From contig PBNE01000002.1 of NCBI GenBank assembly GCA_002722885.1, forward strand, positions 186,001-250,000: DNA of 64,000 nucleotides, written 5' to 3'. The position numbers were made by a program, and so were the translations under genes. The notes below the pieces were generated by a model, which saw only the letters and a program-made list of their open reading frames with translations, made no database searches and was not told the origin of the DNA. The DNA is from Rhodospirillaceae bacterium (GTDB lineage Bacteria > Pseudomonadota > Alphaproteobacteria > SP197). This document shows positions 27,097 to 35,862 of this stretch, one piece after another (the first letter of the stretch is position 1; every line of letters begins with the position of its first letter).

Positions 27097-27854
27097 TTCG
27101 TCGGCCAGAACGGCAGAACACGGTCGACCTTCAGAGCCAGGACGACAAGCAAGCCATAGAATCCGGGCATGCGCGAGCGCAGATTGACGCGCAGCAGCAT
27201 CTCGGGAATGGCGATGTACAGGGTGTGGAGCAGCAGACTGCCAACGCCGCCGATGGCGATGACACGGGTTCTCTCCATGTCGAAGCGCGCACGGATCGCG
27301 CCGCAGTGATAGTGGCGGTAGCCGTGCCACAGGTAGGCTACAAGCGCCCAGCCTGCGGGAACGACATGCATCTGGATGCCCCGAGGCTGCAGGACACCGC
27401 GCAGCCGCTCGATGAGTTGTCGATCTTCGGGAATGTGCTCCAGCGCCGAGAAGGAGAAAACGAGATCAGCCTGGGGGAGATCGGCCATGTGCGCATCGCT
27501 TTCGACAAACTGCGATTCCAGCGATGGCCACACTCCCTCGCGATCAAAGCGGTCATCGATATCGACGCCGAGATAAGTCCCTGAAAGGCCAGCATCAGCG
27601 AAGTGACGGCGTGCACCGCCCGAGCCGCAGCCTACGTCCAGAATGCTCACGGAGCGACCCGCGAAGACGGCAGCCAGTTCACGTCGCAGCACCATGTCAG
27701 AGACCAGGCGTGAGGGTGATCCGCGCCAGGACCGGGCCTCGCAGGCCGCTTCCGAACCGACACCGGATCGCTCGGTCGGCAACGACGGGAAAGCGCCCAA
27801 CAGATTGCGGCCGGCATTCCTGAACAGCCAGCGGACACGGTCGAACGGCGCCAT
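27063..27854 (-). CDS. SAM-dependent methyltransferase with C-terminal hydrophobic region
   Basis: The ATG at 27854 has GGAG 8 bases upstream. The 263-residue protein contains ILDVGCGSGGARRHFADAG (SAM motif I), YLGVDIDDRFD and LVFSFSALEHIPED. The last third has hydrophobic stretches (VIAIGGVGSLLLHTLYIAIP, GFYGLLVVLALKV) suggesting membrane association. It probably methylates a lipid-linked or surface glycan; acceptor unknown. It starts head to head with the methyltransferase at 27880, with 25 bases between the start codons. Confidence 0.8.
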   Translation of the reverse strand: MAPFDRVRWLFRNAGRNLLGAFPSLPTERSGVGSEAACEARSWRGSPSRLVSDMVLRRELAAVFAGRSVSILDVGCGSGGARRHFADAGLSGTYLGVDIDDRFDREGVWPSLESQFVESDAHMADLPQADLVFSFSALEHIPEDRQLIERLRGVLQPRGIQMHVVPAGWALVAYLWHGYRHYHCGAIRARFDMERTRVIAIGGVGSLLLHTLYIAIPEMLLRVNLRSRMPGFYGLLVVLALKVDRVLPFWPTNYVVIERADEA

Positions 27855-27861
27855 GTCGCCA

Positions 27862-27871
27862 TCTCCGGAGA
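27862..27871. promoter_or_regulatory. Palindromic ribosome binding site shared by two divergent genes
   Basis: The perfect palindrome TCTCCGGAGA supplies GGAG on both strands. It lies 9 bases before the ATG at 27880 on the plus strand and 8 bases before the ATG at 27854 on the minus strand. If both starts are right, each messenger begins inside the other gene and the two are antisense to each other at their 5-prime ends. Confidence 0.5.
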
Positions 27872-27879
27872 GTTCAGCC

Positions 27880-28707
27880 ATGCCGACAGGACTGGCCTTC
27901 TGGAGCATGGTGCTGTATCGCCCCCTGATCGTTCCAATACTGATGGCGACCGGATTCACCATGCTGCTCTATCGCGCTCTCGACCTGCCACGCCGCGCAC
28001 TGCGCCGACTCACCGGCGACACCAGCGACTACCGGCTGCACCTGTTCAATCACCTCAAGGACCAGCTGGGTGATTCGAGGCCGGGGACCATTCTGGAGAT
28101 CGGTCCCCGCGACGGTGTCGACACCGAGCGCCTGCTTTCGCTCAACCCCGACCGATTGATCCAGGCAGAACTGCCCCATGCCAAGGAGGCCCTGGAGGCG
28201 GACCTTTCCGGGCGCGGCGTTCTGGACAAGGTCGAAATCCGCTACGGCAACATCATGTACGACCGTGCACTCGATGATCTGGTGCCCTTCGACCTGATAT
28301 GGTGTACCGGCGTGCTCTACCACAATCCCGAGCAGTTGCGCATGATCGCACGCCTGTTCGACTGGACCGCGCCGGGCGGCCACATGGTGATGGAAACCGC
28401 GACGGCACGGCGCTTCCCGACACGGAATCTCGCCTGCGTCGAAATCTGGCACAACGTGCCCAAGCATGTGCAGCGGCGCTACCACCTGAGCAGCCATATC
28501 ACTCACCTTCCGTCCCGTAGCGCCGTGGCGGCCTGGCTGGAAATGTCGGGGTACGGCCGTGTCGAACACTCGCCGTGCCATCGCCAGCAGTCCTTCGCCC
28601 TGTCGCGCAACCGGGCGGCGTTCGTCTGCCACAGGGGCCAGGACGACGAGCAGTATGCCTACTACTGGCACATGGACGAGAACTATCCGATCGGACGTGC
28701 ACTTTAG
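27880..28707 (+). CDS. SAM-dependent methyltransferase with N-terminal membrane helix
   Basis: The ATG at 27880 (MPTGLAFWSMV) is favoured by GGAG 9 bases upstream. In-frame starts further left would lie within the divergent gene. The 275-residue protein has an N-terminal hydrophobic helix (about 8-30), then TILEIGPRDGVDTERLL in the SAM motif I position and FDLIWCTGVLYHNPEQLRMIARLF, as in small-molecule methyltransferases of glycan loci. The substrate is unknown. It is one of only two plus-strand genes in the glycan region and converges with the second asnB, 3 bases apart. Confidence 0.78.
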   Translation: MPTGLAFWSMVLYRPLIVPILMATGFTMLLYRALDLPRRALRRLTGDTSDYRLHLFNHLKDQLGDSRPGTILEIGPRDGVDTERLLSLNPDRLIQAELPHAKEALEADLSGRGVLDKVEIRYGNIMYDRALDDLVPFDLIWCTGVLYHNPEQLRMIARLFDWTAPGGHMVMETATARRFPTRNLACVEIWHNVPKHVQRRYHLSSHITHLPSRSAVAAWLEMSGYGRVEHSPCHRQQSFALSRNRAAFVCHRGQDDEQYAYYWHMDENYPIGRAL

Positions 28708-28710
28708 GGT

Positions 28711-30627
28711 TCACGCCGCCATCGCCTCCGGCAGGGGATCGGTGTCGAGATGGGTCTCCCGCCAGCGTTCGAACATCACGACGGCCCACAGCGCGTTGGC
28801 GTGATGCCAGCCGCCAGACTCGTGCTGACGCCACAGGGCCTGGACGGCCCGTGAGTTCAGCAGCCCTGAATCGTCCAGCCGCGACGAGGCCAGAAGATCG
28901 CCTGCCCAGTCGCGCAGCGGGCCGCGCAACCAGTCGCCGACCGGCGGCGAGAATCCCTGCTTCGGCCGCTCCGTGAGCTCCGGCGGGACGTCCTCCGCCA
29001 GCAGCGTTCGGAGGGGCAATTTGCCGCGCCCCTCATCGAGCAGCATCCAGCGCGGCAGGCGAAAGGCGAATTCGGCGATGCGATGGTCCAGCATTGGCGT
29101 GCGGACCTCCAGCGACACGGCCATCGACGCCCGGTCGACCTTGGTCAGGATGTCATCGGACAGGAAGGTGGCCGCATCCATCGCCTGCATACGGGCCAGC
29201 GGATCGGGTATGTCACGCTCCATCGAATGATCCCAGACCAGACCACGCGGCTCCCTGCCCTCGGCGATCCCCCAGAGCGGCTGGCGCCAGGCACTCACCA
29301 CACGGCGATAGAGGTCATCGGTCCCGCGCGCGTCGATCAGGCCGGCATAGTGATGCACCTTCGTGCCCAACGCCCCGCTCAACGGTACGACACCGAGAAC
29401 ATTGGCTGCCATGGCACGCAACGGCCGCGGCCAGCGGCGGAAACGCGCTTCCGCGTCCAGAATCCAGGGGTAGCGGCTGTATCCGGCGAAGAGCTCGTCG
29501 CCACCGTCCCCGGCCAGGGCCACGGTGACGTGTTCCCGCGCCAGCCGGCTCACGAGATGGGTCGGGATGCCCGAGGCATCGGCGAAGGGTTCGTCGAAGA
29601 TGCCAGACACCGCATCGACATGCTCCAGCACGGCCGAAGACGGCAGGGTGAATTCGGTGTGATCCGTGCCCAGATGCTCGCACACGGCACGGGCATAGGG
29701 CCCTTCGTTCCACGGCCCGTCGTCGAAGGCGATGGTGAAACTCCTTACCGGGCTTGATGCGGCACGCGCCATACGCGCAGCGACCAGAGATGAATCGATG
29801 CCGCCGGAGACAAAGACACCAACCGGTACGTCGGCGATCAGCCGTTCCGCGACCGCGCGATCGATCAGGCCATCGAGTTCAACGAGGGCGTCGGCGGTTG
29901 TGCCTGTGTAGGGATCCTCGGCCCCTGCGGCGGCGATCTGCCGTACGCTCCAGTAACACCGGGCAACGGCCTGGTCATGGGCACGGAAGGTCAGCGTGGT
30001 GCCCGGTTCCAGCTTGTGCACGCCTTCCAGGATGGTACGCGGCGCAGGAACACTCGCGTGGCGCAGGTAGAGACAAAGCGCGTCGCGGTCGATGCGGCGT
30101 GGCGTGGCCGGGAGCAGCGTCAAGGCTGTCAGTTCGGACGCAAAGGCCAGTCGCCCACCTGCACTGGTCCAGTAGAGCGGTTTCTTGCCCAGGCGATCCC
30201 GCGCGAGAACAAGGGTCCGTTGCTCCCTATCCCAGAGGGCAAAGGCGAACATGCCGGCCACACGGTCGAGCGTCCACTCGACACCCCATCGCGCACAGGC
30301 CTCGACAAGGATTTCCGTGTCGCTGTGGCCCCGGAAGGTCACGCCCGTGTCTTCCAAGTCTGCAATCAGGTCGCGGTGATTGTAAATCTCGCCGTTGTAG
30401 GTGATGACGTAACGGTCGCAGGCACTCGCCATGGGCTGATGGCCGGCCGGGCTGAGGTCGAGGATAGACAGACGCCGTTGGCCCAGAGTCGCCACGTCGT
30501 CGGACCACAACCCCTCATCATCGGGCCCGCGATGGCGCAGGCGATCATTCATTGCCTGCACGGCACGTTCGCGTGCCTCCGGTGCCGTGGCACCGCTCCA
30601 GTCGATCAACCCGGCCAGACCGCACAT
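28711..30627 (-). CDS. asnB: AsnB-type glutamine-hydrolysing amidotransferase (second copy)
   Basis: The start at 30627 gives MCGLAGLIDW with the catalytic Cys2. The 638-residue protein has a complete class II glutaminase (RHRGPDDEGLW, YNGEIYNHRDLI) and the synthetase domain (VFVSGGIDSSLVAARM, ALAGDGGDELFAGYSRYP, LTKVDRASMAVSLEVRTP). It is paralogous but clearly divergent from the AsnB at 19452-21341. Two such enzymes in one glycan locus suggest amide formation on uronic acids or similar sugars, although plain asparagine synthesis cannot be excluded. It is the last gene of the long right-hand minus-strand unit. Confidence 0.9.
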   Translation of the reverse strand: MCGLAGLIDWSGATAPEARERAVQAMNDRLRHRGPDDEGLWSDDVATLGQRRLSILDLSPAGHQPMASACDRYVITYNGEIYNHRDLIADLEDTGVTFRGHSDTEILVEACARWGVEWTLDRVAGMFAFALWDREQRTLVLARDRLGKKPLYWTSAGGRLAFASELTALTLLPATPRRIDRDALCLYLRHASVPAPRTILEGVHKLEPGTTLTFRAHDQAVARCYWSVRQIAAAGAEDPYTGTTADALVELDGLIDRAVAERLIADVPVGVFVSGGIDSSLVAARMARAASSPVRSFTIAFDDGPWNEGPYARAVCEHLGTDHTEFTLPSSAVLEHVDAVSGIFDEPFADASGIPTHLVSRLAREHVTVALAGDGGDELFAGYSRYPWILDAEARFRRWPRPLRAMAANVLGVVPLSGALGTKVHHYAGLIDARGTDDLYRRVVSAWRQPLWGIAEGREPRGLVWDHSMERDIPDPLARMQAMDAATFLSDDILTKVDRASMAVSLEVRTPMLDHRIAEFAFRLPRWMLLDEGRGKLPLRTLLAEDVPPELTERPKQGFSPPVGDWLRGPLRDWAGDLLASSRLDDSGLLNSRAVQALWRQHESGGWHHANALWAVVMFERWRETHLDTDPLPEAMAA

Positions 30628-30637
30628 CAGACAGGCC

Positions 30638-31654
30638 CTACCACGGCACCCTGTTAAGCATTGCAGCACCCAGACTACGCCTGTCCCGGCGCCGGGCGGC
30701 GATCTCCGAGCGCCTGGCAAGGAGGTCGTCGATCAGATCGAGATAGCCCGCCGTCATCCGAGTGGCCGTGTGGTTGTATCCGGCCAGGGCAGCCTTGTAT
30801 TCGGTGTAGCACTGCATCATCCGGCCGAGTGCGCCATGGAAGTTGCTGAGGTCGTCGAAGATTTCGCCGAACCCGTCGCAGTACTCGGGCAAAGCCCCGG
30901 AGTTGCGGTAGACCAGCGGCAGACCGCACAGAGCACCTTCGATGTGATGCATGCCCGCCGGCTCATTGCGGGAGCCGGTGACATAGACATGATGCGAGGA
31001 TAACTCCCTGGCGAGAGCCTCGCCATCAAGCGGCGCGACATGGCGGCTGTTCTCAAAGGCAAATCCGGGCGGCAGGTTGCCGACATAGGTGAAGGCCAGC
31101 CGGTTCTCCCAGGTCTCGGTGCCCAGCAGACGGTCGATCTCCTGGTAGATGTCGAACCCCTTCATCAGGCTGGTGCCCCAGTGATGAGTGACCATGCGCA
31201 GGGGCTCACGGCCATCCCAGGGCATGTTGCGATCGGCCCGGAAGACGGTGTCGTCGCCGCCGTTCAACACCACCGACCATTCCCCGTGGCGCCAGAGATC
31301 AAGGTCGCGGAGCCATGACGCGATAAAGACGGTGTGGTCGGCGGCATGGTTGGCAAGCTTCAGCCGCCGGTTCATCCAGCGTGTGCCCTTGCGTTCATCA
31401 CACTCGTTGATGCGGTGGACCACGACAGCCTCGGTCCGGCACTTGAGGTAGCTGAGGCAGGCCCCTGCGGCAAAGGAGATGTTGGGGCTGCGGCTGCGCG
31501 GATCGGTCAACATCAGGACATCGATGTCATCGTCCCGGAGGTCGAACACGACCTTGTCGCCACGATCGACAAGCGCCTGGGCAAGCGATTTGGCAAACCG
31601 GTTGCCGCCGCCCCAGGCCCCGTCCTGAACGTGATAGCCGATCGCGACCTTCAT
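30638..31654 (-). CDS. Putative glycosyltransferase (GT-B-like)
   Basis: The 338-residue protein begins MKVAIGYHVQDGAWGGGNRFAKSLAQAL, a GT-B-type N-terminus with a Gly-rich loop. It contains VHRINECDERKG, FIASWLRDL, VVLNGGDDTVFRAD and YVTGSRNEPAGMHHIEGALCGLPLVYRNSGALPEYC, the donor-binding region with Glu residues. The substrate is unknown. The ATG at 31654 overlaps the upstream stop by 4 bases. It is followed by asnB after 10 bases. Confidence 0.78.
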   Translation of the reverse strand: MKVAIGYHVQDGAWGGGNRFAKSLAQALVDRGDKVVFDLRDDDIDVLMLTDPRSRSPNISFAAGACLSYLKCRTEAVVVHRINECDERKGTRWMNRRLKLANHAADHTVFIASWLRDLDLWRHGEWSVVLNGGDDTVFRADRNMPWDGREPLRMVTHHWGTSLMKGFDIYQEIDRLLGTETWENRLAFTYVGNLPPGFAFENSRHVAPLDGEALARELSSHHVYVTGSRNEPAGMHHIEGALCGLPLVYRNSGALPEYCDGFGEIFDDLSNFHGALGRMMQCYTEYKAALAGYNHTATRMTAGYLDLIDDLLARRSEIAARRRDRRSLGAAMLNRVPW

Positions 31655-32805
31655 GCTCCGCCCAGCACAGCCAGCGCTTCGAGGCCATCATCCATGCGCT
31701 TGAGGGGGAACTCCTGGAGTGTGATCTCCCGCGCCGCAGCTCCCAATGCCGCCGCCAGCTCCGCATCCGCCAGAATCCGGGCGACGGCGTCTGCGATCGC
31801 GGTGGGCGCCGCAGGCTGCACCAGCAGGCAGTGCTCGCCATCACGGTAGAGGCCCGGCGACCACAGACCCTTGATGTCGGTCAGCACCACCGAACAACCG
31901 CAGGCCATGGCCTGCAGGCACACACTGTAACCGGTCGGCTGGAAGACATCCTTCAGCGCCACAACCACTACGGACGCCTGCCGGTAGAGCCGACGCAGGC
32001 CGACATCATCCAATGGACTCTTGAAGTAATGCCCTTCCAGCACCTTAACGTTCGGCCGATCCGCCGGAACCGTGACCGGCAGGCGTGTGACAATGTGGAC
32101 GGGAGCGTCAATCGGCGCAGAGACAAGGGTGGCATAGTCGCGGCTCGGATCGGAACCGACGGAAAGCACGAAGGGCTCTTCGGGTTCGTCTTCATCACCC
32201 GGGCACCAGAACTCGGTGTCGATTCCGAAGGGATAGACACTGGTTCGTTCAGGGTTCAGACCGTAGCGTCGGATCGCCTCGTCACGATCCCCGGGACCGA
32301 AGAAACCGACGTGATCAAGCCCCTTCAGGGCCCGGGCGACATAACCACCGCTGAGGACACGCCCCAAGCCGGGCATCCTGTTCTCGATGTCGGAGAGTCC
32401 ATGAAACAGGCCGATGGCGAGCGGATGCTGGCGTTTACGCCGCATGACATCGCCCAGCGTAAGGCTGAAATGATCAGTGAAGCTGATCATCACCTGGCTG
32501 CCACGCCAGTCCGGTTCCAGTTCTTTGAGCACATGTGCGCGTCGAGAAAGTCCGGTCAGCCGGCTCAGGAACCGTTCGTGGCCATGAACCATTTTCCCGG
32601 CAAGGCCATCATAGGCCCCGTCGGTCTGCTGGAATCGGGCATCGTGGCCACGTTCGATCAGGCCCAAGAACCCGTAAAAGAAATCCCGCGGCGACCGCGC
32701 TTCAGCCATGTCGACAAGGCGCGTGTCGAAACGCCCCTTTGTCAGGCACTGGATCGCCGCAGGCCCGCGGCCCAGGCGCGAGGCCGCACCGATTGGAACC
32801 CTCAC
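31651..32805 (-). CDS. Glycosyltransferase (GT-B-like)
   Basis: The GTG at 32805 overlaps the stop of the epimerase gene by GTGA. The 384-residue protein has ISFTDHFSLTLGD and FFGPGDRDEAIRRYGL in the first half, then YPFGIDTEFWCPGDED, LSVGSDPSRDYATLV, KDVFQPTGYSVCLQAMACGCSVVLTDIKGLW, a donor-site region in which QPTGYSVCLQAMACG replaces the standard E-x7-E. Activity is plausible but the specificity cannot be told. Confidence 0.78.
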   Translation of the reverse strand: MRVPIGAASRLGRGPAAIQCLTKGRFDTRLVDMAEARSPRDFFYGFLGLIERGHDARFQQTDGAYDGLAGKMVHGHERFLSRLTGLSRRAHVLKELEPDWRGSQVMISFTDHFSLTLGDVMRRKRQHPLAIGLFHGLSDIENRMPGLGRVLSGGYVARALKGLDHVGFFGPGDRDEAIRRYGLNPERTSVYPFGIDTEFWCPGDEDEPEEPFVLSVGSDPSRDYATLVSAPIDAPVHIVTRLPVTVPADRPNVKVLEGHYFKSPLDDVGLRRLYRQASVVVVALKDVFQPTGYSVCLQAMACGCSVVLTDIKGLWSPGLYRDGEHCLLVQPAAPTAIADAVARILADAELAAALGAAAREITLQEFPLKRMDDGLEALAVLGGA

Positions 32806-33779
32806 GCGAACTCCCTTCGGTACCAGTCGGCCATCCGGCCGAGGCCTTCTTCGAGCGAAATAGAAGGGGCAAAATCCGGAACGGCCTCAAGTAATCGCGT
32901 TGGATCGTTGCTTTTGACGAAACGGCCTTCTGGCTTGCTGGTATCAGCGATCAGTTCGGGCGTCAGCCCGGCAACACGACAGATCGTTTCGACCAGTTCG
33001 CGCACGGTGACGGTTTCGGCCAAACCGATATTGACGGGTCCCTTGGTCCATCCGGTTTCGACCAGATGGCGCATGATCCCCGCACAATCGCCGGCATGAA
33101 GATAGGTCCGACGTTGTTCGCCTGAACCCCACATGATGACTGGGTCCTCGCCATCCATGACCTTCTTGACCAGCATCGGGATCGCTTGGCTACTGTTGCC
33201 CTGCCAAGCATAACGTTCGCCATAGATGTTGAACGGCCGAACGACGGTGCAAGCGATGCCGGTTTCGCGTGCGAGAATCAGGGCCTTCTGCTCGAGAAAT
33301 CGCTTGGCCCAACCATAGCCCCAGTTAGCCATTTCCGGCTCACCGTCAAACAGCCGCAGCTCCCCAACCGTATCGGGGCCATCATCGCGGTGAACACAAG
33401 ACGACGAGGCCACCAGCAGACGATCCGGACGTAGGCGCGCGACTGCATCAAGCACATTGCTGGTGATCGCCTCGTTGTGCTGAAGGATTTCCCAATGCCT
33501 TCCGGCGCCATGGCCGACGCCAAAGGCGCGGCTGGCAAGATGAAACACGATGTCACAACCATCCAACGCATTGAGCGCCGTTCCGGCGATCTCAAGATCG
33601 ACCTCACGAATCTCGACCGACGACAACACCTGATCAAGATTGCTGCGACGGCCTTTCGAGAAATCATCGATTACAACGACCTGCGCCCCACATCTCAGCA
33701 AGTCTTCAACGAGAAACGACCCGACTAGACCACCGCCGCCAGTAACACCACAAACACGCCCAGAAAGGAGATTTGTCAT
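32802..33779 (-). CDS. NAD-dependent sugar epimerase/dehydratase (extended SDR)
   Basis: The 325-residue extended short-chain dehydrogenase has the cofactor loop GVTGGGGLVGSFLVEDLL at about residues 11-28, VVIDDFSKGRRSNLDQ, the serine region LLVASSSCVHRDD and catalytic YGWAK (WGYGWAKRFLEQKA), followed by VVRPFNIYGERY. This is the nucleotide-sugar epimerase/4,6-dehydratase type (UDP-glucose epimerase-like). The exact sugar cannot be assigned. It is coupled on both sides by 4-base overlaps. Confidence 0.85.
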   Translation of the reverse strand: MTNLLSGRVCGVTGGGGLVGSFLVEDLLRCGAQVVVIDDFSKGRRSNLDQVLSSVEIREVDLEIAGTALNALDGCDIVFHLASRAFGVGHGAGRHWEILQHNEAITSNVLDAVARLRPDRLLVASSSCVHRDDGPDTVGELRLFDGEPEMANWGYGWAKRFLEQKALILARETGIACTVVRPFNIYGERYAWQGNSSQAIPMLVKKVMDGEDPVIMWGSGEQRRTYLHAGDCAGIMRHLVETGWTKGPVNIGLAETVTVRELVETICRVAGLTPELIADTSKPEGRFVKSNDPTRLLEAVPDFAPSISLEEGLGRMADWYRREFA

Positions 33780-35146
33780 ACTGCTTCCTGCTCTTCAACC
33801 AAGTCCACGAAACGTTGACTCCAAGGCTTGTCAAACGGCTCAACGATGAAGTCAGTCGCGCGTCGCAACCGTTCACGGGCGTCGTCGTTCGCTGTCATGG
33901 CCATTAGGGAAGGCAAAACCTCGAGCATGGAGTGGCGGCTGCGCGCCACCATCACGCCTGGCATTTCGTAGAGCGCGTCGAAATGGACGCTCGGCATCGC
34001 GATACGCAAATGCTCGGCTTCTTTGAGTTCGTCTTCAGGCAGAAAACACAACACCGGGTGACCCAAGCGCGCGGCCTCGACAATGATGGTAGAGAGTGGC
34101 GAGATCAGTGCATCGATGTGACTGAGGAGGTCGCGAGTGTCGCGATAGTCCGGCAGTGATTTCTCGAGGTTTCCAGCCTTCACCTGCCCAAGATAGCCAC
34201 GCATCGAATGCTCGAGGCGCACGTGCTTCCAGGGTTCATCAATAATACGATGGCCGTCTTGCCCACCGTTGCCCCAAGGATGCGGTCGATAGAGCAAAAC
34301 AGTATTCGGAAGAGCACCTTTTTCAATCATCTCTTCGATCGCCTTGAGGTGACTGAATTCGTCGGTTTCCTTGCTCGAGCCCGCATAGAGCAAGATCCGT
34401 TTTGAGGGGGGAATCTCGTGCATAGTACAGAACTCCGCACGATCCAGGCGCGGCGTTTCACGATAGACCTCGAACTGCGCAGCACCGAAACGACGAATAC
34501 GATCAGCCGGCATGTTCATGTACCGCTCTGCATGCTCTTGGGTCTGCTGGCCCCACACCAGCAACAGATCGGGGTGGCCAACCACTGCCTGCTTGCTTGA
34601 AGGATTGTCCCAGGAATTCATCACCAGAACATGTGGAATGCTGCGATGGCGACAGAGCTGCACGACATCATTGATGAATAGGCCGTTCAACACGGTCGGG
34701 TGAACCACGAGGTCAGGTTGATGGCGGTCGAGCAAGGCCTCCATCGCACGGTTCGGATTGGCTGCAAGACGGCGATGCTGGATCCATGAAAACACTTGGC
34801 GCAAACCAGGGAGTGCCAGGGTCTGGTAGATTAATTTCCCTTTCCATGACTGGGCGTTGCGATAGATATGCCGTATCGTGCGGAACTGTCGACCCATCCG
34901 CAAACGCAGACGGTCCACGGTGAAAAGCTCGCTCCAGAGGCGTGCCCGGGCCGGCACGATATCCAGCAGTTCGTAGCCCGCGCCATACAGGTCGAGCGCT
35001 TCCGGCTTCACAGGCCCCATCCGGCGGTTCGCAGGATCAAGAAAGACGAACCCGACCTCGTGTCGGTCAGTCAGCTCTCTGAAGGCATCACTCATGACAA
35101 AGTGGCGCACAACCAGGTCGGCATCAATGAATACCAAAACCTTCAC
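33776..35146 (-). CDS. Glycosyl- or glycerophosphotransferase-like GT-B protein
   Basis: The GTG at 35146 overlaps the cytidylyltransferase stop by GTGA and starts at VKVLVFIDADLVVRHFVM. The 456-residue protein has HVLVMNSWDNPSSKQ, ILLYAGSSKETDEF, VLLYRPHPWGNGG and ISPLSTIIVEAARLGHPVLCF. The RPHP and S-T-x-x-E pattern is found in CDP-glycerol glycerophosphotransferase and capsule-type transferases. It lies directly downstream of a CMP-sugar synthetase, so a CMP-activated donor is possible. The exact reaction is unknown. Confidence 0.62.
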   Translation of the reverse strand: MKVLVFIDADLVVRHFVMSDAFRELTDRHEVGFVFLDPANRRMGPVKPEALDLYGAGYELLDIVPARARLWSELFTVDRLRLRMGRQFRTIRHIYRNAQSWKGKLIYQTLALPGLRQVFSWIQHRRLAANPNRAMEALLDRHQPDLVVHPTVLNGLFINDVVQLCRHRSIPHVLVMNSWDNPSSKQAVVGHPDLLLVWGQQTQEHAERYMNMPADRIRRFGAAQFEVYRETPRLDRAEFCTMHEIPPSKRILLYAGSSKETDEFSHLKAIEEMIEKGALPNTVLLYRPHPWGNGGQDGHRIIDEPWKHVRLEHSMRGYLGQVKAGNLEKSLPDYRDTRDLLSHIDALISPLSTIIVEAARLGHPVLCFLPEDELKEAEHLRIAMPSVHFDALYEMPGVMVARSRHSMLEVLPSLMAMTANDDARERLRRATDFIVEPFDKPWSQRFVDLVEEQEAV

Positions 35147-35862
35147 ACCTGGCTCCGGCGCTCCCAATTCATCAGTAACTCCACCAGCGCAATATCAAAC
35201 TCGGTGTCGATGCTGACGAAATGCCCCGGCGTCACCAGGCCGTGGGTACGACGCCCCATAATGGTTTTCTGCTGAACCAGGCACGGGCGAGTAATGGCAT
35301 AGGCAAGACCATTGCGGTGATAGACCGGCGCAAGCTGCTGGCGGGCAATGATCGCAGCACCGCCGGCATCGTTGAAATCGAGCCGACCATCATGAATTGC
35401 AAGTTGTTTGAGCGGGTGCGCCTTGCTGTCGGTTTCTGAGACAGTCCAGCAGGCGTCCCAGTCGCCGTCGATCAACGCCTTCACGGTCTTGGTGATGTGC
35501 CCGGTATCGCGCAAGGGCGAAGTCGGCTGCAACATCACCACGATGTCATAGGTCACGCCGTCATGTTCTTCGCTTGCAAGAAGCGCGTGATGGAGAACAT
35601 CCCAGTCACCGATCTGATCTCCGGCTATGCTCTCGGGTCGGCGAAACGGAGCTGCCAGGCCGCTTTGCTCAGCAACGGCAGCGATCTCGTCGTGATCGGT
35701 GGAAACGACCGCGCGATCGAGCCAATCGAGTTCAGCACAAAGGTGCCCGACACGCGCCACCATCGGAACGCCACCAACCGGTCGCAGATTCTTTAGGTGA
35801 ATGCCCTTGCTGCCACCACGCGCGGGACAGACTGCAAGAACACGGCGGCCATCCATGGTCAT
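35143..35862 (-). CDS. Acylneuraminate (CMP-nonulosonate) cytidylyltransferase
   Basis: The 239-residue protein has VLAVCPARGGSKGIHLKNLRPVGG, the CTP-binding motif of CMP-sialic acid synthetases, with STDHDEIAAVAEQ and VMLQPTSPLRDTGHI. It activates a nonulosonic acid to its CMP form in the cytoplasm. Two genes upstream lie a HAD phosphatase and a NeuB-like synthase, which is the expected order for a phosphorylated-intermediate nonulosonate pathway. Starts at 35862 (ATGA overlap) or 35856 are possible. Confidence 0.88.
   Translation of the reverse strand: MTMDGRRVLAVCPARGGSKGIHLKNLRPVGGVPMVARVGHLCAELDWLDRAVVSTDHDEIAAVAEQSGLAAPFRRPESIAGDQIGDWDVLHHALLASEEHDGVTYDIVVMLQPTSPLRDTGHITKTVKALIDGDWDACWTVSETDSKAHPLKQLAIHDGRLDFNDAGGAAIIARQQLAPVYHRNGLAYAITRPCLVQQKTIMGRRTHGLVTPGHFVSIDTEFDIALVELLMNWERRSQV

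Noticed and set aside
31831..33099. Plus-strand open frame of 422 codons across a glycosyltransferase and an epimerase gene.
   Set aside because: It has no domain signature and is fully antisense to two coupled genes with clear motifs.
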